From the NCBI GenBank assembly GCA_003142095.1, contig PLON01000017.1, positions 105,954 through 169,953 of the forward strand: a stretch of DNA of 64,000 nucleotides. Reading direction: 5' to 3'. Of the stretch, positions 8,799 to 17,045 are shown in pieces. A program made the translations under genes and the position numbers. The notes under the pieces were generated by a model. That model had not been told where the DNA came from, searched no databases, and worked only from the letters and a program-made list of their open reading frames with translations. Source of the stretch: Acidimicrobiaceae bacterium. GTDB lineage: Bacteria; Actinomycetota; Acidimicrobiia; Acidimicrobiales; RAAP-2. Every line of letters starts with the position of its first letter. Position 1 is the first letter of the stretch.

Positions 8799-10697
8799 TT
8801 ACGACTTCCAGATCTGGTCCCAACGTGCGGAACCGCCGTCGGGGCTGAGGCAGCGCGTCGTACCGTCGGCCGCCGTGCCGTAGGCCCAGTTCTGGACGTT
8901 GCTGCGCGCCGCCCAGGCATTCACCGTCTGGTCGAGCCACAGATAGGGAATGTCTTTCGCGAACTGGCTGTTGATGGTGCGCCACCCACGAATCTCCGCG
9001 GCCGAACCTGGTTTCGAACCAAGCGCCGAGAGCATCGCGTCCTCGACAACGGGGTCTGCCTGGTGGGCGAAGTTCACGGCGCCCGCAATGTTCGTTCCCG
9101 CCGGCAGCGACGTGAGCCCGAGCCCGCCATCAGCCGGTGAACCCGTCGCTGAGAGCGACACGAACCACACGTAGTTGAGCGACGGGTCGACACCACCGAA
9201 CTGGTTCCACTGCGCGCAGTCGTACTCGCCGTAGATCACGTTGTTGATCAACGTGCTCTGCACGAGGGGCCGCGGCGTCGTGGCGATGCCGATCGCGCTC
9301 AACTGCTGATTGAAGAACGAGTACGCCTGCTGGGACGATGCGTCATCGGACAAGATGTCGATCACAATTCCGACGCTCGTCAACTTGTTCGCTGTCTTGT
9401 ACGCGTCGACCAGAGCCTTCGCCCTGGTGGGGTTGTACGCCGGATAGTTAGGACTCGCATAGAACGGCGAAGACTTGCGATATAGCCCATCCGCCACCGA
9501 CCCGATCGAACCGTCGATCAACTTGAAGTACGTCTTGCGGTTGATCGCCATGGCGCACGCCGTGCGAATCGAGACATCGTTCAAGACCGGCTTCAGCGTG
9601 GTGTCCCACTGCAGCGTTGACGGATTAACCGCGCCTGCCGTGCCGAGCCAGTCCGCGTCTTGCACCTGCGTAGGCACTGGCTGGCCCTTCGCGATGTAAC
9701 TCGGGTACGCTCCCGGCACGCCGATCGACGCGAACTCGCCGGCCCAGCAGAAGTACTGGTTTAAGGTCCCGGTGGTGTTCAGGATTAATGAGTTGATCGA
9801 CGGGTCGCGCGGCTGAGTCTGGTCGGTCACCATGGAAATTCCCGACATCTTCTTCAACTGGGCGATCTGATCACCCGTCTCTTGGAGAATCATGTCGACG
9901 TCGCCGGACTGCAGGGCCTCGTTACGTGACACCGAGTCCACGATGGTCTTGAAGTTGATCCCGTCGAGGTACGGAAGTCGGCGTCCGGCGCCGTCCTTAC
10001 GCCAGTACTTTTCGTTCTTCGTGAACTGTGATTCGACACCCACGTTCCACGACTTGAACTTGAAGGGGCCCGTACCGATTGGTTTTCCGGTGTAGTTCGA
10101 TCCGAGTGCCGACGGAGCCGCCATGTAGGCAATCTGCTGCTCGGCCAAGGAGATCGGGAACGCGGCGAACGGCACGACCATCTTGTATTCAACGGTGAAG
10201 GAGTTGACTTCGGTCACCGACGCAATGATGGGCTGAATCGCGAGCCCGACCGTCGCGTTGGCGGCGGCGGCGTTGTAGTTCGCCACCACCACCGCGGCGT
10301 CAAAGTTCGTGCCGTCGTGGAACTGCACGCCGTGGCGAAGCGCAATTGTCCACGTGGTGTAGTTCGCGTTGGGCTTGGCCGACAACGCCAACATCGGTAG
10401 GGCCGTCTTTCCGTCGTAGGACATGACGAAAAGTGGGTCATAGAGCGCGTTGGCGACGCAAAAGCCGGAATCGTCCAACTTTCCGTCGGAACCGTTGAAA
10501 ATGTGGTAATTCGCCACGTCAGAGAGGGTCCCGACGGTGAGAACGCCACCTAACTTGGGCTTACCCTTGGCGACGCCGGTAGCCGCCCCCGCGACATTGG
10601 CGAGAAGTCCGTCGACGACGGTGCCGGCCATCGCGACGCCGCCAACAGTGGCCGCTGTGTGAGTAAGAAACGAACGACGATCGATCGTTGACGACAT
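8799..10697 (-). CDS. ABC transporter substrate-binding protein, family 5 (peptide/nickel type), Tat-exported
   Basis: A 632-residue extracellular solute-binding protein. The N-terminus, DRRSFLTHTAATVGG, is a twin-arginine signal; the mature part has the family 5 pattern (LRHGVQFHDGTNF early, GTGPFKFKSWN mid-protein). Family members bind peptides, opines, nickel chelates or similar ligands. The ATG at 10697 follows AGGAAAG and precedes the Tat motif directly. No permease or ATPase lies next to it, so it is an orphan and must work with transport components elsewhere. Confidence 0.88.
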   Translation of the reverse strand: MSSTIDRRSFLTHTAATVGGVAMAGTVVDGLLANVAGAATGVAKGKPKLGGVLTVGTLSDVANYHIFNGSDGKLDDSGFCVANALYDPLFVMSYDGKTALPMLALSAKPNANYTTWTIALRHGVQFHDGTNFDAAVVVANYNAAAANATVGLAIQPIIASVTEVNSFTVEYKMVVPFAAFPISLAEQQIAYMAAPSALGSNYTGKPIGTGPFKFKSWNVGVESQFTKNEKYWRKDGAGRRLPYLDGINFKTIVDSVSRNEALQSGDVDMILQETGDQIAQLKKMSGISMVTDQTQPRDPSINSLILNTTGTLNQYFCWAGEFASIGVPGAYPSYIAKGQPVPTQVQDADWLGTAGAVNPSTLQWDTTLKPVLNDVSIRTACAMAINRKTYFKLIDGSIGSVADGLYRKSSPFYASPNYPAYNPTRAKALVDAYKTANKLTSVGIVIDILSDDASSQQAYSFFNQQLSAIGIATTPRPLVQSTLINNVIYGEYDCAQWNQFGGVDPSLNYVWFVSLSATGSPADGGLGLTSLPAGTNIAGAVNFAHQADPVVEDAMLSALGSKPGSAAEIRGWRTINSQFAKDIPYLWLDQTVNAWAARSNVQNWAYGTAADGTTRCLSPDGGSARWDQIWKS

Positions 10698-10765
10698 CTT
10701 TCCTGCTTTCCCCCGGAGAGCCCGCCTTGGTTTCTCCACTGCGCGAAACTTAGCAAGAGTTTGAT

Positions 10766-10777
10766 TACTGGCCAGTA
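10766..10777. promoter_or_regulatory. Perfect 12-bp palindrome, putative operator
   Basis: TACTGGCCAGTA is exactly self-complementary and lies about 70 bp upstream of the binding-protein start. The core TGGCCA with flanking AC/GT resembles GntR-type operators. The regulator is unknown. Confidence 0.4.
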
Positions 10778-10825
10778 CAGAGCAAGATGTTTATGAGCGC
10801 AGTTTTCAGGAAGGATTTTGTGGTG

Positions 10826-10871
10826 TTTTCAGGACCCAGGCGGAAGGGAGGGGCCGCCTGGGCCCTGAAAA
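10826..10871. repeat. Long inverted repeat / hairpin (17 of 18 bp)
   Basis: TTTTCAGG-A-CCCAGGCGG pairs with CCGCCTGGG-C-CCTGAAAA around a 10-nt purine-rich loop, with a single A:C mismatch. Both ends finish in A on the 3' side in either direction, so it is not a normal intrinsic terminator. It may be a leader structure or a small mobile-element trace. Confidence 0.5.
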
Positions 10872-11193
10872 GGGGCGGCGCTTAGGCGAGGTCGCCTTGA
10901 GGGGATACCGTAGCCCCAAGGTAGGGTGTCGCGACGTCGAAAGTGCTTACCAGGCAGAGCATTGGATTCCTCTTTCTCGTCGTCGCCAGAACAACCTCAC
11001 GCAGTTTGTCGCACCACTGTGTGGCGGTCATTGGAACAAGGTAAGAAGCCCCTAAATCCGACGATTGTTACCGGAGCGAGAAATCGGCGACGTTTAGCCG
11101 TCACCGAGATTTTGAATCGGGCATACTGTCCGAAACGCCTAGCGCCTCACGGGGTCGTTTTCGAAGACTTTTCCATTAGGGAGGACCACCACA

Positions 11194-12690
11194 GTGGCAA
11201 CAACTATCGGCTCGCATGACGGATCTCCGGGAGATGCGGCATTCCATATCGAGCAACACGGCATTGACTACGTGCCGCTCTCTGAACGCTGGGCGTCGCC
11301 GCGGGCAGTCGGAGGCATGTGGGCCGGGGCCAGTGTGCAGGTGGAGTACTTCATCTACGGCGCCATCCTTATGTCCTTCGGGTTCAACTTCGCCCAGGCG
11401 CTCTCCCTCATCGTCCTCGGAAACCTCACCTACTTCCTCCTCGGACTCGCGAGTCTGCAGGGTCCCCAGACCGGCACCACGGTGTTTGCGATCAATCGCG
11501 CCAGTTACGGCCCGAACGGTTCACGAATCATCTCCTTCTTCAACTGGATCACCCAAATCGGCTTCGAGGTGGAGGGTCTTATCCTCATTGTCGGCGCGGC
11601 GCTCGTCCTTGGTCTAAAGGCCGGATTCGCCCCGAGCGACACCTCAAAGGTGATCTACGTCGTGGTCGCCATCGTGATCCAGGCCATCCTGCCGGTCCTC
11701 GGACACGCGACCATCGTGAAGACCCTGCGCGTGCTCGCAATTCCCTTCGCCATTCTTTTCGCGGTGCTTCTCGCATTCAGTCTTCCTCACGCCACTCTGC
11801 ACGGCGTCGCGCACGGCGCCGACTGGCAGACATACATGGAGGGACTCGCCTTCACGATCACCCTGTCGGGCCTGGGCTGGATGGAGTGCGGTAACGACTA
11901 CACCCGCTACTGCGCGCCCCAGGCCTCGAAGAAGGCGATCATCGGTTGGGTCTTTCTCGGCACCGCGGTACCCGAAATCTTGGTCATGACCCTCGGAGCA
12001 GCGGTCGCCACTTTTCTGCCGGGCATCGGCGGGTCCAACCACGGGTACGGTTCGCTCTACCCCTTCGCTACCCAGAGCGCGATCCCGTCGTGGTTCGTCG
12101 TCATATTCTTGATCTTCGCGATCGTGCAGCTCTTCGGTATCAACAGCCTCGACATGTACTCCTCCGGCGTGACCTTGCAGGCCCTGGGCGTGAAGGTGAA
12201 GCGCTACCAGGCGGTGCTGATTGACTGCGCCATTGCCTTCGCCATCACTCTCTACGCCGTCTTCAGCGCCTCGTTCACGACGTACCTGACGGACTTCGTG
12301 GACATGGTGATTGTGTGGATTGCGCCGTGGGCCGCCATCTTCCTCATCGACTGGGCGCTGCGTCGATTCCGCTACGTGCCGTCGGAACTGCAGCGCACCG
12401 AGCGCGGTGGGCTCTACTACCGAAACGGCGGCTTTTACTGGCCGGCCATGATCGCCCAGGTAGTGGGCATGTACGCCGCGATCTCCGCGCTTTCGACCGA
12501 GTTCTACTTGCCGCGCTGGCTGAACCCGATCGTCTACGCGACGAAAGACAGCTACGGCTACGGCGCAGACTTCAGCGTGTTCATGGGCATCGCCGTCGCG
12601 GGTCTGCTCTACTTGGCGCTCGCCTGGAAGGGTGTTCGCGCGCAGGCCGACCAGCAAGACATCCTGCTCGCCAGTGTCCACGACGAGTAA
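11194..12690 (+). CDS. NCS1 family nucleobase permease (cytosine/purine/allantoin type)
   Basis: A 498-residue, 12-TM secondary transporter of the nucleobase:cation symporter-1 family, importing cytosine, uracil, purines or related rings. Seen: ERWASPRAVGGMWAG near the N-terminus, a hydrophobic core, and GLGWMECGNDYTRYCAP, equivalent to the conserved DYSRY motif. The GTG start at 11194 follows AGGGAGGACC. It is followed immediately by a phosphoribosyltransferase, a cytosine deaminase and uracil phosphoribosyltransferase, which supports cytosine or uracil as substrate. Confidence 0.88.
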   Translation: MATTIGSHDGSPGDAAFHIEQHGIDYVPLSERWASPRAVGGMWAGASVQVEYFIYGAILMSFGFNFAQALSLIVLGNLTYFLLGLASLQGPQTGTTVFAINRASYGPNGSRIISFFNWITQIGFEVEGLILIVGAALVLGLKAGFAPSDTSKVIYVVVAIVIQAILPVLGHATIVKTLRVLAIPFAILFAVLLAFSLPHATLHGVAHGADWQTYMEGLAFTITLSGLGWMECGNDYTRYCAPQASKKAIIGWVFLGTAVPEILVMTLGAAVATFLPGIGGSNHGYGSLYPFATQSAIPSWFVVIFLIFAIVQLFGINSLDMYSSGVTLQALGVKVKRYQAVLIDCAIAFAITLYAVFSASFTTYLTDFVDMVIVWIAPWAAIFLIDWALRRFRYVPSELQRTERGGLYYRNGGFYWPAMIAQVVGMYAAISALSTEFYLPRWLNPIVYATKDSYGYGADFSVFMGIAVAGLLYLALAWKGVRAQADQQDILLASVHDE

Positions 12691-13299
12691 TTAGCCGTTC
12701 CAGTCCTCCACGAGACCGCCCGACCCGTCGGGACGAAACACCGGAATCGATCCAAGGGCGCGTACCATCGTGGCGTCGTCACCGAGCGCGGCGCGCCAGA
12801 GGCCGGCCTCCGTGACGATCGTTCCGATCGCGACGACGTTGGCGCCGACGCTGCGTAACAGGCGCAACGTCGCGCCGGTCGAGGCGCCGGTGGAGATGAC
12901 GTCGTCCACGATGGCGACTCGTTTTCCTCGCACGTCGTCGATGCGCGCGCGATCAAAGAGCAGTCGCTGCTCGGCGTCGGTCGTGATGGAGCGGACCGGC
13001 TCGCTGATGGCGTCGGCCAGGTGAATCTTGGGCGTCTTGTGCAGGACGACGTAGCGATCAAGTCCCAAGTGTCGCGTGACCTCCACGGCGAGCGGGATAC
13101 CCATGGTCGCGACCGTCGCCACGACGTCCACCTTGTAGGGCGCCAGAACCTGGGCTAACTCTTCGCCGGCGCGCTCCATAAACGAGACGCCCACGTCCAC
13201 CGTGATGAGCAGCGCGAGGGCCAGATTGTCGTTGAGCGAAACGATCGGTAGGTCAAGGTGCTGCGAGCCGATGTCGACGGAGTATGTCCCTCTGTTCAC
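12691..13299 (-). CDS. Phosphoribosyltransferase family protein (adenine PRTase-like)
   Basis: About 202 residues of a type I PRTase. The PRPP loop is VAIVDDVISTGAST; upstream TVATMGIPLAVEVTRHLG is the pyrophosphate-loop region. It should join a nucleobase to PRPP, or be a PRTase-like regulator. The frame remains open into the divergent deaminase gene; a GTG at 13299 fits the protein and leaves a 21-bp divergent promoter. There is no ribosome site there, so the transcript may be leaderless. It overlaps no neighbour and is 1 bp from the NCS1 stop. The base specificity is unknown. Confidence 0.78.
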   Translation of the reverse strand: MNRGTYSVDIGSQHLDLPIVSLNDNLALALLITVDVGVSFMERAGEELAQVLAPYKVDVVATVATMGIPLAVEVTRHLGLDRYVVLHKTPKIHLADAISEPVRSITTDAEQRLLFDRARIDDVRGKRVAIVDDVISTGASTGATLRLLRSVGANVVAIGTIVTEAGLWRAALGDDATMVRALGSIPVFRPDGSGGLVEDWNG

Positions 13300-13320
13300 G
13301 GAGGGAGCATACTTACCTTC
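13300..13320. promoter_or_regulatory. Overlapping divergent promoters, apparently leaderless
   Basis: Only 21 bp separate the phosphoribosyltransferase GTG and the deaminase ATG. CATACT (13308-13313) lies 7 bp before the ATG, and read backwards the same bases give AAGTAT before the GTG. Neither side has a ribosome site. Two -10 boxes sharing the same bases would make the promoters mutually exclusive. Confidence 0.4.
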
Positions 13321-13791
13321 ATGGCCACTACCCACCCACCGCTCGAACACACGCTCGCCACTGAGATGCTGAAGACCGCCTACCACGAGGCCACCGTCGG
13401 TCTCGACGAGGGCGGTATCCCCATTGGCGCCGCGCTCTTTCTTCGCGACGGAACGCTGCTCGGCGCCGGCCACAACCGGCGCGTCCAAGAGAATGATGCG
13501 TCCGTGCACGCCGAAACGGACGCCTTTCGCCGCGCCGGTCGCCGCCGCGACTACCCCGACTGCGTCATGGTGACGACGCTCTCACCGTGTTGGTACTGCT
13601 CGGGACTCGTGCGCCAGTTCAACATCGGCGCCGTCGTCATTGGCGAAAGTGAGAACTTTCACGGCGGTCACGACTGGCTAGGTGAGCTGGGCGTCGAAAT
13701 TATCCTGCTCGATGACCCGAGTTGTGTGTCATTACTCTCGGACTTCATCAACGAACACCCCGAGCTCTGGCACGAGGACATCGGTCTATAA
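13321..13791 (+). CDS. Cytosine deaminase, yeast FCY1-like
   Basis: A 156-residue zinc deaminase converting cytosine to uracil. Zinc ligands and catalytic Glu are seen in HAETDA and TLSPCWYCSG. The whole protein, notably PIGAALF, GAGHNRRVQ and the end FINEHPELWHEDIGL, resembles yeast FCY1 rather than the large bacterial CodA amidohydrolase. The ATG at 13321 gives the exact FCY1 length; upstream in-frame codons belong to the divergent gene. With the NCS1 permease and upp it forms a cytosine salvage route. Confidence 0.9.
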   Translation: MATTHPPLEHTLATEMLKTAYHEATVGLDEGGIPIGAALFLRDGTLLGAGHNRRVQENDASVHAETDAFRRAGRRRDYPDCVMVTTLSPCWYCSGLVRQFNIGAVVIGESENFHGGHDWLGELGVEIILLDDPSCVSLLSDFINEHPELWHEDIGL

Positions 13792-13824
13792 GTCAAAATC
13801 CTCGTGTCCGAATCTCGCTCTAAA

Positions 13825-14460
13825 TCAACGAGCGGGTGGACCGAACAAACGGTCACCCGCGTCGCCGAGACCCGGCGTGATGTAGCCCACGTCGTTGAGC
13901 TCGGCATCGAGGGCCGCGCAGACGATCGTGACGTTGGGGTGGCGCCCGATGACAAAGTCGATTCCCGGCTGGGCCGCAATGAGACAGAGCACCGTGATCT
14001 CCCCGGCGCCCCTTCCGCGCAACATCTCGAGCACGCAGTCGAGCGAGCCGCCGGTCGCGAGCATCGGGTCACAGATCACCACGTGCACGCCTTCGAGCGT
14101 CTCGGGAAGCCCGTCGAGGTAGACGTCGGGCTGGAGCGTCTGTTCGTTTCGCCGCAGCCCCACGAGGCACACCCGATGTAGCGGCAAGACCTCTTGAATA
14201 GCGGGACTCATACCTAGCCCCGCGCGCAGGATCGGCACGATCAGGTATTCGGTGTCGATTCGCAGTGCCGGTGCACCCTTCGTGACGGGCGTATCGACGG
14301 TCGTTTTGGTGACCGGGGTGCCGCGAAACGCCTCATACGCGACGAACCTGGAGATTTCGCCCGCGAGCCGCAAGAAGTCAGCGTTGGACGTGCGTTCGTC
14401 GCGTAACTGGCGCACCTTGTCCGCGACGATGGGGTGTTCAACGACGATCAGGGAATCCAC
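13825..14460 (-). CDS. upp: Uracil phosphoribosyltransferase
   Basis: Converts uracil and PRPP to UMP. 211 residues, the normal family length. Seen: VPILRAGLGM (substrate loop), the PRPP motif VVICDPMLATGGSLD and the uracil-binding end NDVGYITPGLGDAGDRLFG. GTG start at 14460. It is convergent with the cytosine deaminase and uses the uracil that enzyme would make. Confidence 0.95.
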   Translation of the reverse strand: MDSLIVVEHPIVADKVRQLRDERTSNADFLRLAGEISRFVAYEAFRGTPVTKTTVDTPVTKGAPALRIDTEYLIVPILRAGLGMSPAIQEVLPLHRVCLVGLRRNEQTLQPDVYLDGLPETLEGVHVVICDPMLATGGSLDCVLEMLRGRGAGEITVLCLIAAQPGIDFVIGRHPNVTIVCAALDAELNDVGYITPGLGDAGDRLFGPPAR

Positions 14461-14469
14461 GACGTCACA

Positions 14470-15099
14470 CTACGTCGGGGACTCTTGTGAAGCACCGGCC
14501 GTGCCCCCGTAAGAGGCGGCGAGAAGTTCACCGACTCGAGCGGCGTCGCGGTCGCGCACGTCTCGCGGCACCGGCGCCAAGAGGTCATCCCATACCGCGA
14601 GACAGGTCCCGCGCAACTGCGTAAAGCCCTCGGGGCGAGCGAAAAAGAAGATATGTAGATGTGCCCCCCCGTCGCCCCACCTTGAGACGTGAGCCCGGGC
14701 AATGTGCTCGAGAGACTCGATGGCTCGACTCGCATGGACAATGAGTTGGCCCAACTGCGCCGCCATGTCGTCGGACAGATCCACCAGGTCGAAGTGCTCC
14801 TTCGACAAGAGCATCAAGACGAGCGGTGCGCCGGATGGTTCGGACATCGCAATGAGGCGCCAGGCGTCGTTCTCCCATACCGCGACTCCATCGGACGCCG
14901 CACAGGACCGGCAGGTCTTTGGATCCTGGCCGTGACGTGGTGCTTCAGGGGTTTCAGGCCGATGTAATGACACAACGCGCAGACCGTCGGGCTCGAAGGG
15001 AAATATCTCCCAACCCGTCATTCTGGAAAGGCCCACTCGGCCTTCGTCGTCGGCGAACGCGGTCGCGTTTTCGAAGAACTCCTCGGGCGTGAGCGGCAT
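14470..15099 (-). CDS. HIT-like domain protein
   Basis: 209 residues with a HIT-type region: APLVLMLLSKEHFDLVDLSD followed, after a helix, by GGAHLHIFFFARPEGF. The central HLHIFF recalls the H-x-H-x-x triad of HIT hydrolases and transferases, but the classic third His of HxHxHxx is replaced (Phe), so activity is uncertain. It ends 10 bp before the upp start and is probably co-transcribed with it. The ATG at 15099 is chosen over an open frame extending to 15144. Confidence 0.65.
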   Translation of the reverse strand: MPLTPEEFFENATAFADDEGRVGLSRMTGWEIFPFEPDGLRVVSLHRPETPEAPRHGQDPKTCRSCAASDGVAVWENDAWRLIAMSEPSGAPLVLMLLSKEHFDLVDLSDDMAAQLGQLIVHASRAIESLEHIARAHVSRWGDGGAHLHIFFFARPEGFTQLRGTCLAVWDDLLAPVPRDVRDRDAARVGELLAASYGGTAGASQESPT

Positions 15100-15182
15100 C
15101 GTCGAATCGTACCGCCGACGTGGTCGAGGTTTTTCGCGACGCACCTGGTCGTCCTGTCACACACCGTTGGTAGAATTGTCGA

Positions 15183-17045
15183 GTGTCGTTTTCCCTCTCT
15201 GATCGTTTTGCGCGACCCAGAGAAGCCGAAAAAGACACCTTGGGAGGCCCCGCCAACCCCCTAGGCGGGGTCACCTCGAGGTACCCGGGGCCGCGTCACG
15301 AGATCTCGCGCGATCAGAATCTTGCCTGGTGGCGACGAGTCCTGCCGGTGATCCAGTCCCATCGCGTGACGTTCATTACGGCCATCGTTCTCTCGTTCAT
15401 CAGCTTGGTCTTTCAGGTACTCGTGCCCAACATGCTGAGCAACGACATCGACCACACGTTCGTGAAGCACGTGGCCTCCCTGCACGGCGACGTCATCTCC
15501 ATCGTCATCGTGGGCGTGCTCGCCGGAGTGGCCGGGATCATCTCTCGCCAGTACCTCTACTTGACCGCCTACAACGTGGAGGCCGATCTTCGCTCGCTTA
15601 TCTACCAGCACCTGACCTGGCTCTCGTTCAGCTTCTACGATCGCGTGCAGTCCGGCCAGCTCATTAGCCGCGCCAACAGCGACATTCGCAGCGTCCAGAT
15701 GTACTCGATCTTCGCGCCACTCATCATCGTGCAGTGCTGTATCGGTGTCGTCGCGTTTGGTTTCATGCTCAGCATCAACTGGGCGTTAGCCCTCATCTCC
15801 ATGGTGGTGATGCCCATTCTCTACGTCGTCGGCATCAAGATGCGCCGGGTCATGTTCCCCATTTCGTGGGTCACCCAGTCCCGATTGGCTGAAGTAGCCA
15901 CCATCGTGGACGAGAACGTGAACGGCGTTCGCGTCGTCAAGTCCTTCGCGCAGGAGGAGGCCGAGATCGATCGCCTCGCCGACGCGGCCGAGGGCGTCGC
16001 GTGGGCCTACATCAAAGACGCCAACATTCGAGCGATCTGGTCGCCGTGGGTGCAGAACTTGCCCCAATTGGGTCTCGCCCTGGTGCTGCTCTGCGGCGGG
16101 TGGATGGTCTTGCACGGTGATCTGCAGTACCCCCAGATCCTCGCCTTCAGCCTCTATCTCTTGATGCTCCAAGCGCCGTTCATGATGCTCGGACAGCTCG
16201 TGATGATGGGCCAACGCGCGAAGGCCAGCGCGGGACGCATCTTCGAGATCCTCGACGAGAATCCCGAAATCGTGGAGCGGCCCGGCGCCTACGACCTCGT
16301 TGACGTGCGCGGCGCACTCGACTTCAACCACGTGACCTTCACTTACGACAACGGCGGCGAGATTCTGCGCGACTTCGACGCACATATCTCACCCGGCGAG
16401 ACGGTCGCGATTGTCGGACGCACGGGTTCGGGTAAGTCCACCGTCGCGCGACTGCTGACGCGTTTTTACGACGTGACCGATGGCGCCATCACCATTGACG
16501 GACACGATCTGCGCGACGTGACGTTGACCTCACTCCGCGAGAACGTCGGCGTGGTGCTCGACGAGCCGTTCCTCTTTTCCATCTCTATCCGCGACAACAT
16601 CGCCTACGGTCAACCCGACGCGTCGATCGAGGACATCCAGGCGGCGGCGCTCGCCGCGAACGCCGACGAGTTCATCGTGCGTCTTCCCGAGGGCTACGAC
16701 ACCATCGTCGGCGAGCGTGGCTACACGCTCTCGGGTGGTCAGCGTCAACGCATCGCCATTGCGCGAACGTTGCTGCTCAACCCGCCCGTTCTCATCCTGG
16801 ACGACGCGACGAGCGCGATCGACGTGCACGTCGAGTCCGGCATCTACGAGGCCTTGCGGGGACTCTTGACCCAACGCACCACCATCGTGATCGCCCACCG
16901 CATCTCCACGATCGCCCTCGCGAGTCGGGTGCTCGTGCTCGACGAAGGTCACGTCATCGCGAGCGGTACCCACGAAGAGCTGCTCGAGAATGAGCCTTTG
17001 TATTCGAAGATCTTGGCTCAGACGACCTCGGGAGAGCAGTCCTAA
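15183..17045 (+). CDS. ABC exporter half-transporter with degenerate ATPase site (subunit 1)
   Basis: A 620-residue fusion of six TM helices (about 55-340) and an ATPase domain. Walker A GRTGSGKST lies near residue 415, the signature LSGGQRQRIAIAR is canonical, and Walker B LILDDATSAID near 540 has Asp where the catalytic Glu should be. That is the hallmark of the inactive site in heterodimeric exporters such as TM287/288 and BmrCD. GTG start. The stop TAA overlaps the next ATG, so the two halves are coupled. The substrate is probably a lipid, drug or peptide. Confidence 0.92.
   Translation: MSFSLSDRFARPREAEKDTLGGPANPLGGVTSRYPGPRHEISRDQNLAWWRRVLPVIQSHRVTFITAIVLSFISLVFQVLVPNMLSNDIDHTFVKHVASLHGDVISIVIVGVLAGVAGIISRQYLYLTAYNVEADLRSLIYQHLTWLSFSFYDRVQSGQLISRANSDIRSVQMYSIFAPLIIVQCCIGVVAFGFMLSINWALALISMVVMPILYVVGIKMRRVMFPISWVTQSRLAEVATIVDENVNGVRVVKSFAQEEAEIDRLADAAEGVAWAYIKDANIRAIWSPWVQNLPQLGLALVLLCGGWMVLHGDLQYPQILAFSLYLLMLQAPFMMLGQLVMMGQRAKASAGRIFEILDENPEIVERPGAYDLVDVRGALDFNHVTFTYDNGGEILRDFDAHISPGETVAIVGRTGSGKSTVARLLTRFYDVTDGAITIDGHDLRDVTLTSLRENVGVVLDEPFLFSISIRDNIAYGQPDASIEDIQAAALAANADEFIVRLPEGYDTIVGERGYTLSGGQRQRIAIARTLLLNPPVLILDDATSAIDVHVESGIYEALRGLLTQRTTIVIAHRISTIALASRVLVLDEGHVIASGTHEELLENEPLYSKILAQTTSGEQS

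Larger units (their letters stand above)
10698..11193. other. 496-bp non-coding divergent region
   Basis: No convincing gene. It holds the leader of the binding-protein gene on the left and of the NCS1 permease on the right, a 12-bp palindrome, a long inverted repeat and a second small hairpin (CCTT-GGGG pairing with CCCC-AAGG around 10896-10920). A -10-like CATACT is at 11122-11127. The length and structure could hold a regulated leader for either gene, but I recognise no known riboswitch class. Confidence 0.5.

Noticed and set aside
10872..11193. Riboswitch candidate before the NCS1 permease
   Set aside because: Hairpins exist, but I cannot match the conserved bases of purine, guanidine, PRPP or other known classes. 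Kept only as an unexplained leader.
11644..12681. 345-codon open frame on the minus strand inside the NCS1 permease
   Set aside because: It is antisense to a clear 12-TM permease, its protein is Arg/His/Glu-rich without hydrophobic order, and it has no ribosome site.
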